From: Magnetovibrio sp.
Lineage (GTDB): Bacteria; Pseudomonadota; Alphaproteobacteria; Rhodospirillales; Magnetovibrionaceae
Length of the DNA: 12,084 bases
Assembly (NCBI GenBank): GCA_016763895.1
Contig: JAESSV010000149.1
Coordinates: 1 to 12,084 of the forward strand
Direction of reading: 5' to 3'
Below are positions 8,214 to 12,084 of the stretch, piece by piece. The notes below the pieces were generated by a model. That model worked only from the letters and a program-made list of their open reading frames with translations. It was not told the DNA's origin and did no database searches. How positions within the stretch are numbered: position 1 is the stretch's first letter; every line of letters starts with the position of its first letter. Made by a program: the position numbers and the translations under genes.

Positions 8214-8948
8214 ATGAGCCTTTTATTTGAAGAACTCGATTATCGTCCCACGCCCATTGGGGCGTTGAGCTTGCGCCGTCGTCGCGAAATGGCGTTAAAC
8301 GTGGATGTCTATGAAATCAAGCTGGGTGAAGAATTTTTGATGACCAGCCTGTTTACGGCGTCGGAAATCGCCCTTGCCAATTTAGGCATTGGGGACCTGT
8401 CGGGCCAAGATTTAGACATTGTGGTTGGGGGGTTGGGTTTGGGTTACACCGCCGAAGCCGTTCTGGACCACGATAGTGTAAAATCCTTGATCGTGGTCGA
8501 CGCCCTAGACGCGGTGATTGATTGGCATGAAACAGGATTATTGCCTTTGGGGCCTAAGCTTTCCAATGATCCGCGGTGTCGTTTTGTGCACGGTGATTTT
8601 TTTGGCTTGGCAACGTCTCCACAAGGTTTGGACCCAAATCAAGCCAAAAGACGGTTCGATGCGATTTTGGTCGACATTGATCATTCCCCCGATTTTTTAT
8701 TGGATGCAGCCAATGCCCCGTTTTACCAACCCGAAGGCTTGGCAAAATGCGCCCAACATTTAAAGCCTAACGGCGTGTTTGGGCTTTGGTCAAATGAGCG
8801 TCCAGACGATGCCTTTACGGCGCGTCTGGGGGATGTTTTTGATGAAGCGCGCGCCGAATTGGTGACGTTCCACAATCCTTTGCAAAACAATACCTTTACC
8901 CAAACGGTTTATTTGGCGCGCACGCGGAGCGCGGGAAAGAACGTCTGA
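8214..8948 (+). CDS. Spermidine-synthase-like SAM-binding protein
   Basis: The 244-residue product has a Rossmann methyltransferase fold of the spermidine synthase class. Motif I is VVGGLGLGYTA (residues 70-80), the acidic second strand ends in VVDALDAV (94-101), HGDFF lies at 126-130, and the strand-4 block is DAILVDIDHSP (149-159). LKPNGVFGLWSNE (183-195) matches the late strand of the fold. Many family members in bacteria are annotated as spermidine synthases without aminopropyl-transfer evidence. I see no full set of polyamine-binding residues and regard the reaction as unknown; it could be a methyltransferase. The protein is shorter than typical spermidine synthases (about 280-300) and lacks most of their N-terminal beta domain. 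ATG 8214 abuts the oxygenase TAA with no gap and only a weak GAAG upstream, so translational coupling is likely. Confidence 0.82.
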   Translation: MSLLFEELDYRPTPIGALSLRRRREMALNVDVYEIKLGEEFLMTSLFTASEIALANLGIGDLSGQDLDIVVGGLGLGYTAEAVLDHDSVKSLIVVDALDAVIDWHETGLLPLGPKLSNDPRCRFVHGDFFGLATSPQGLDPNQAKRRFDAILVDIDHSPDFLLDAANAPFYQPEGLAKCAQHLKPNGVFGLWSNERPDDAFTARLGDVFDEARAELVTFHNPLQNNTFTQTVYLARTRSAGKNV

Positions 8949-9008
8949 TTTTGAGCGTTGAGGGAATCCTAAGAATGTCAGAAATTTATTCATTTAACGG
9001 CTGAGACG

Positions 9009-9036
9009 TTGAATTTTTTCAAGGTTTTGATATGAT
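9009..9036 (+). promoter_or_regulatory. Predicted sigma-70-type promoter of the EAL-like gene
   Basis: TTGAAT (9009-9014) and TATGAT (9031-9036) are separated by 16 bases. Transcription would begin about 6-7 bases after the -10, almost exactly at the ATG at 9042. There is no Shine-Dalgarno sequence at normal spacing (nearest AAGG at 9021-9024), so the message could be leaderless. Predicted from consensus only. Confidence 0.4.
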
Positions 9037-9041
9037 GACCT

Positions 9042-9758
9042 ATGTCAAAATTGACCGCTAAGCTTGAAATGTTTTATCGGCCTGTGATCAATCCCGCGAA
9101 TGATCACGTGGTTATTTATCGTGCAATTCCAGTCATGACGCAAGATGGCGACGTGAAAACAGGAGCCAAGCAGGTTCTTGAATATAGCGGTGATCCCATA
9201 GACACCGCACAAAAAAACATAGCCGTACTGCGCAAAGCTGCCGTGGATTTACAGATCGCCCATGATAATGGAAAGTCGGTTTTTTTAATTTTACCCATCA
9301 GCGCCAATGCTTAAAAAAATAAGAAATCAACCACGGTAATGGTTGAAGCCTTAAAGAATTTGCCCGACGTTTGTCGCAAAGCCGCGATTTCACACGTGTT
9401 CGACTTGCCTGCAAAGATCAACCTCAACACGCTTGATGATATTGTGATTCCTTTGTTGATCACCATCGATAAATTTATAATTGAGCCGCCCGCGACCTTA
9501 TCTGATTACACAGACATTAGCGGGTGCAATGCTCAAGGTGTGGTGTTGGATATGAAGCCTGGCGAGGGATCTGGTCTTGAATTTTCGAAATTTTGGAATG
9601 TTGCCAAGCCGCGTCGCTTGGGGATATTCGTGCAAAATATCAGTGACGAACACACCGCCGACTTGACCAGGCGATACGAAGGCCAAGGCATAGATGGACC
9701 CATTTTTGGAGATCTTCTGGCAGAAATAGGGCCGCGTACACCGTACAACGGCCCATAA
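9042..9758 (+). pseudogene. Degenerate EAL-like domain protein interrupted by an in-frame TAA
   Basis: Two open frames, 9042-9314 and 9339-9758, lie in the same phase and are separated only by one TAA (9312-9314, codon 91). Read through, they give a 238-residue protein the size of a single EAL domain. FYRPVINPANDHVVIYRAIPV aligns in pattern with the EAL opening (xxPIxxxxxxxxxGxEALxR). KPRRLGIFVQNISDEHTADL and GQGIDGPIFG (about residues 214-223) match the end of that domain (EGVET and the late QG motif). Glu of the EAL signature and other metal-binding acidic residues are absent, so it should not cleave cyclic di-GMP; a binding or scaffold role is possible. The TAA could arise from TTA (Leu) by one substitution, restoring ISANALKNKK. 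A downstream restart at ATG 9339 lacks a ribosome-binding site. It converges on a pilin gene with a 12-base gap. Confidence 0.65.
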
Positions 9759-9770
9759 TCTTTAAGTGTC

Positions 9771-9950
9771 TTAGTTGACCACATTCGCACTGTTGGTCAT
9801 CGTATTGTATACGCCATCACCGAGCCCAGCTACGGCGCCCACGACAACAATGGATACAAAGCCAGCGATAACGGCGTATTCTGCGGTTGTGGAGCCTGTT
9901 TCACTTTTGAAAAAGGCAGTTAGATGGTTTTTAAATTTAGAAAAAGTCAT
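9771..9950 (-). CDS. Flp/Fap-type pilin, second copy (59 residues)
   Basis: This short gene encodes a class IVb prepilin for a tight-adherence (Tad) type pilus. The leader is short and basic (MTFSKFKNHLTAFFKSETG), and prepilin peptidase should cut after Gly19. The mature chain begins STTAEYAVIAGFVSIVVVG, with the obligatory Glu at +5 and Tyr at +6 followed by one hydrophobic helix. The tail is Gly/Asn-rich (GLGDGVYNTMTNSANVVN). AGGGGA at 9957-9962 lies 6 bases before the ATG, an excellent ribosome-binding site. It follows the other pilin gene by 81 bases in the same orientation. It differs from it clearly in sequence, so it is a diverged paralogue, not a recent duplicate. No other tad genes are in the window. 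Confidence 0.88.
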   Translation of the reverse strand: MTFSKFKNHLTAFFKSETGSTTAEYAVIAGFVSIVVVGAVAGLGDGVYNTMTNSANVVN

Positions 9951-10031
9951 TTTTTATCCCCTAATCTATGATGTGAATAACACACCTTATAAGACTATTG
10001 GCAAAATGTTTAGCACTTTTTTAGATTATTT

Positions 10032-10217
10032 TTAATTGATGGCATTGCTGACGGCATTAAACAAGCTGGACAAGCCCCCGCTGAGGCTAACCACACCGCC
10101 CAAAATGACGATCGATATCAAGCCCGCGATCAAGGCGTATTCAATGGCGGTGGCGCCCAAATCACAGGTTCCAAAAGACTCGAACCTTTTTTTCAAATGA
10201 CGATAAAGAACGTTCAT
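10032..10217 (-). CDS. Flp/Fap-type pilin, first copy (61 residues)
   Basis: This is a class IVb prepilin, the major-subunit type of Tad/Flp pili used in surface attachment. The 21-residue leader (MNVLYRHLKKRFESFGTCDLG) is basic and ends in Gly21, the prepilin peptidase site. The mature protein starts ATAIEYALIAGLISIVILGG, with Glu at +5 and Tyr at +6, the Flp signature. A short amphipathic tail (LSGGLSSLFNAVSNAIN) follows. The ATG at 10215-10217 has only a weak TTGGA upstream. A perfect CtrA-type box lies 174 bases upstream. The second pilin gene follows, and the two could be cotranscribed. The assembly genes (cpaB-F, tadABC) must be elsewhere. Confidence 0.92.
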   Translation of the reverse strand: MNVLYRHLKKRFESFGTCDLGATAIEYALIAGLISIVILGGVVSLSGGLSSLFNAVSNAIN

Positions 10218-10390
10218 GGTGGGAATCCAAGTTGGTCAATGAAGAGCTAGCTTGTGAGTATAACCCAATCATATCGTTCGCGGTGGTGTTTTAAAATCAA
10301 ATGTTTTGAAAAGTCGTCATATCGAAATGAATAAACGGTAGTGGATTGATTTTTACGTATTTTTTTGATTTTGCCTTTGGGCCGACATGG

Positions 10391-10405
10391 TTAACATGGT
10401 GTTAA
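10391..10405. promoter_or_regulatory. Perfect CtrA-type binding box (TTAA-N7-TTAA)
   Basis: TTAA (10391-10394), seven bases CATGGTG and TTAA (10402-10405) match exactly the split half-site of the alphaproteobacterial cell-cycle regulator CtrA. The box lies 174 bases upstream of the first Flp pilin's ATG. CtrA is known to control pilin genes in Caulobacter. I saw no other perfect copy in the window, although this was checked by eye in the intergenic regions only. AT-rich DNA makes chance matches possible. Confidence 0.5.
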
Positions 10406-10628
10406 AACGAACACAGCACTCATAATGTTGGCCTCTGGCAACCATAGCTGCGCTTTGGCCGAAGCGTTTCTGATAAAAATTTTAAGGGGTTATAGGCGTG
10501 AGTGATTGTGGAGAAGCCTACAGATTCTTGCGGGTGGCGATCCTCAACGAAAATGCGTTTTTTAGAGGAAAAATTTAAGCTATGCGCGCCTTAGCCAACT
10601 CATTTCGGTTCCGATAATAAAAAATTCA

Positions 10629-10668
10629 CCGGCTCTCACCGGTTCTGAAAGGCTCTCAAGGGCTCAAT
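10629..10668 (+). repeat. 10-bp periodic degenerate repeats
   Basis: Four consecutive related units occur: CCGGCTCTCA, CCGGTTCTGA, AAGGCTCTCA and AGGGCTCAAT. The spacing is exactly 10 bases, about one helical turn, and the GGCTCT core recurs on the same face. They lie just before the doubtful small ORF at 10675. This could be a slippage product or a set of protein-binding sites; nothing decides between them. Confidence 0.55.
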
Positions 10669-10674
10669 GAGATC

Positions 10675-10860
10675 ATGACCGAGGCTCAATCACAATCAAA
10701 GCTTATAGAAATGCGTCCGTACAGGTTTTCTAGATTGTTATTAGAACCCTCCCCAAAACGAAAAATAGCTCAAGCTGTATCCGGTTTATTATGGTTAACA
10801 AAGATTAAAAATATGGTCGCCATTGCCCGCCAATTTACAGCCGGGTTGGACACGGTTTGA
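10675..10860 (+). CDS. Doubtful small basic ORF
   Basis: This 61-codon frame from ATG to TGA encodes a basic peptide with a hydrophobic patch (AVSGLLWLTKIKNMVAIA). I recognise no family. Its codon choice (several ATA, AGA, TTA and GTA) differs from the surrounding genes. No clear Shine-Dalgarno sequence precedes the start. A run of nine T follows directly at 10862-10870, which might end a transcript but lacks a good stem. It is listed only because it is the largest open frame in a geneless stretch, and it is probably not coding. Confidence 0.15.
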   Translation: MTEAQSQSKLIEMRPYRFSRLLLEPSPKRKIAQAVSGLLWLTKIKNMVAIARQFTAGLDTV

Positions 10861-11006
10861 ATTTTTTTTTACAATAATCTGGCCAGCCAGCAACGGGGCA
10901 AGGGCGTTATTGAGGTTAAAATCGAAGGATCATTTAAATTTTAACGTCAACGCGTCAAGACAAAGAAATGATGGCTTTTTTAGCAACTCCTTTTGCAGTT
11001 AAAAGC

Positions 11007-11030
11007 TCCAAAAGACGTTACGCTTTTGGA
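11007..11030. repeat. 8-bp inverted repeat in the intergenic region
   Basis: TCCAAAAG (11007-11014) and CTTTTGGA (11023-11030) are perfect complements around an 8-base loop. On the minus strand the stem is followed by GCTTTTAACTG, a weak T-rich tail, so it might act as a poor minus-strand terminator. On the plus strand nothing suggests termination. Confidence 0.4.
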
Positions 11031-11227
11031 TCATAAGGGTAAAAATTGATCTAGAACAGATGCAAAAGGTAATATTGTGATGTGTAAGAGGGATAAATAG
11101 ACGGGCTGGGCCTTTTTTTAGTAAGGATTTTTTAATCATAGCTTTTGTTTAATTTCAACATATTATGAGATTTACCGTACCTATCACATTATCTTAATTA
11201 ACGATTCCATTGGGAATTTTGAAATTG

Positions 11228-11259
11228 CAGGTCAAAAAACAACAAAAGTAGTTGACCTG
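11228..11259. promoter_or_regulatory. Operator-like inverted repeat CAGGTCAA / TTGACCTG
   Basis: CAGGTCAA (11228-11235) and TTGACCTG (11252-11259) are perfect inverted copies with 16 bases between them, about 24 bases centre to centre. The right arm contains the predicted -35 hexamer of the J-domain gene. This arrangement would let a dimeric regulator compete with or contact RNA polymerase. The repeat is directly visible; its binding partner is unknown. Confidence 0.5.
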
Positions 11260-11279
11260 GGCGCCATGTTGCCTAGACT
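11252..11279 (+). promoter_or_regulatory. Predicted promoter of the J-domain gene
   Basis: TTGACC (11252-11257, five of six consensus bases) and TAGACT (11274-11279, four of six) are 16 bases apart. The start of transcription would be near 11286, leaving a leader of about 95 bases before the GTG at 11381. A weaker pair, TTGTTT/TAAAAC (11282-11287 and 11305-11310), lies just downstream. Confidence 0.45.
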
Positions 11280-11380
11280 CGTTGTTTAAGGGATACAGTT
11301 AAGTTAAAACATGGGGTGGTTCAGCTTGGCCCGCGCCGATCATGTGCCAAAATTACGTTCTTGATAAAGGAAATGGATCT

Positions 11381-12073
11381 GTGAAAGAGACCACGCAGAA
11401 AGCGGAAAAAAAACATTCTTATACGGTTCCGTGCACGAGCATCTTTCGCGATGCTGTGGTTGAATTGGCGGGCCGTAAAAATTGCAACGTGGCAGACTTG
11501 GCCCGGTCCGTGGTCTTGGTTGTGCCGGGTGGTGTGATCAAAAACTATCCCGATCCCGGCGGCCCGGCCCGTGACGATCGCGAAACGGTCGTCTTGAAAT
11601 CGGGAAAGTCCAAAGGAAAACCATGGCGCCGTAAGCCTCGATTGCAAGTGCGCATGCCAACAGGTTTTGCCATCGAAACCATTCGCAAAGCTTTGGCTTT
11701 GGCGTTTGCGATCGAAGACGGGGACATGTGTGTGGGTGTACAATCTTCAACAGACAAGCAAGTTGCTGCAAAAAATCAAGCCGATCAAGAAGGTTTGTTG
11801 CGTGAAGCCGATGCGGCCTTGCATAAAACCCACGATGAACATGAACGCATGCGAACAATCATCAAGACGTTATATTTTGAACCCGTAGAGGGCGGTGTGG
11901 TAACTCAGGAACAAGCCTTCTACGTGATGGGCTTTGCCCCGGGCGACATTCCCGATGCCAGAGATTTGCGTCAACGTTTTCGCCGTCTGGCTACGGTCTA
12001 TCACCCCGATGGAAAAATGGGCTGTCATGAACGTATGAGCCAGTTAAATACCGCCATGGATCTGTTGCGATAA
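11381..12073 (+). CDS. J-domain (DnaJ-like) protein with an uncharacterised N-terminal region
   Basis: The 230-residue cytoplasmic protein carries a C-terminal J domain at about residues 175-230. It has the helix-I-like QAFYVMGF, a basic helix II (LRQRFRRLATVY), HPD at 208-210 and a final helix (MSQLNTAMDLL). The HPD loop is the contact that stimulates DnaK ATP hydrolysis, so this is probably a DnaK co-chaperone, with the N-terminal part choosing the client. The rest has a basic KSGKSKGKPWRRKPRLQVRM patch near residues 75-95 and no motif I recognise; zinc-finger and Gly/Phe regions of true DnaJ are absent. GTG 11381 is preferred because AAAGGA (11366-11371) lies 9 bases upstream. The in-frame ATG at 11342 has no ribosome-binding site and would add 13 residues. 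It is transcribed alone within the window. Confidence 0.82.
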   Translation: MKETTQKAEKKHSYTVPCTSIFRDAVVELAGRKNCNVADLARSVVLVVPGGVIKNYPDPGGPARDDRETVVLKSGKSKGKPWRRKPRLQVRMPTGFAIETIRKALALAFAIEDGDMCVGVQSSTDKQVAAKNQADQEGLLREADAALHKTHDEHERMRTIIKTLYFEPVEGGVVTQEQAFYVMGFAPGDIPDARDLRQRFRRLATVYHPDGKMGCHERMSQLNTAMDLLR

Positions 12074-12084
12074 TCGCGCATAAA

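Larger units (their letters stand above)
10218..11380. other. Long intergenic region with regulatory sites and no convincing gene
   Basis: This 1.16-kb stretch is more AT-rich than its surroundings. It holds a CtrA-type box (10391-10405), 10-bp degenerate repeats (10629-10668), and a doubtful 61-codon ORF (10675-10860) followed by nine T (10862-10870). An 8-bp inverted repeat lies at 11007-11030, and a promoter with an operator-like inverted repeat at 11228-11279. A 26-codon ORF starts at GTG 10498 behind AAGGGG (10484-10489), and an 11-codon ORF with ATG follows AGAGGA near 10565; neither has any recognisable sequence. I see no tRNA, rRNA or transposase. Confidence 0.6.

Noticed and set aside
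9775..10035. Plus-strand open frame of 86 codons
   Set aside because: It is antisense to the 59-residue Flp pilin, which has a clear ribosome-binding site and all pilin hallmarks.
10795..10808. Second CtrA box (TTAACAAAGATTAA)
   Set aside because: The two TTAA halves are 6 bases apart instead of 7 and the site lies inside a doubtful ORF.
11342..11380. Upstream ATG start for the J-domain gene
   Set aside because: No Shine-Dalgarno sequence precedes it, whereas AAAGGA lies 9 bases before GTG 11381.
11321..11743. Minus-strand open frame of 140 codons opposite the J-domain gene
   Set aside because: It mirrors the coding strand of a gene with an HPD J domain and a good ribosome-binding site, and its own sequence shows no family pattern.

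Overview
The window looks like the chromosome of an alphaproteobacterium, probably in or near the Rhodospirillales. Base composition is about half GC by eye. The evidence is the large (about 1,640-residue) NAD-dependent glutamate dehydrogenase, Flp-type pilins preceded by a perfect CtrA-type box, and a spermidine-synthase-like methyltransferase next to a ribosomal oxygenase. The placement is an inference from gene content, not from a phylogenetic marker.

Layout. Bases 2-172 hold the end of purH, followed closely by a small exported protein of unknown function (180-620). Facing them on the minus strand is the NAD-glutamate dehydrogenase gene (922-5843). It is broken by an apparent one-base deletion in a run of four C at 3167-3170. 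Between the converging genes lie two short tandem repeats, a 14-bp perfect inverted repeat and a doubtful small membrane ORF. Upstream of the dehydrogenase, a 385-bp divergent intergenic region (5844-6228) carries a terminator-like hairpin far from any plus-strand gene end.

Bases 6229-8948 form a tight plus-strand operon: an HPt plus pseudo-receiver protein, a RoxA-like cupin oxygenase (1-base overlap, TGATG) and a spermidine-synthase-like protein (stop directly abutting start). The pairing of a ribosomal oxygenase and a methyltransferase-fold enzyme with a signalling protein lacking the receiver aspartate is the most interesting gene association here. Next is a degenerate, non-catalytic EAL-like gene (9042-9758) interrupted by a single in-frame TAA. 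Two minus-strand Flp pilin genes converge on it (10032-10217, and a 59-residue one at 9771-9950).

An AT-rich stretch of over 1 kb (10218-11380) has no convincing gene. It contains a CtrA-type box in front of the pilins and a promoter with an overlapping inverted repeat in front of a GTG-started J-domain protein (11381-12073).

Two broken genes in 12 kb, one by an indel in a homopolymer and one by a nonsense codon, mean that sequence quality or gene decay must be resolved before reading biology into them. I see no CRISPR array, insertion sequence, tRNA or rRNA. I do not see a clearly new multi-gene system; the closest candidate is the three-gene 6229-8948 operon.
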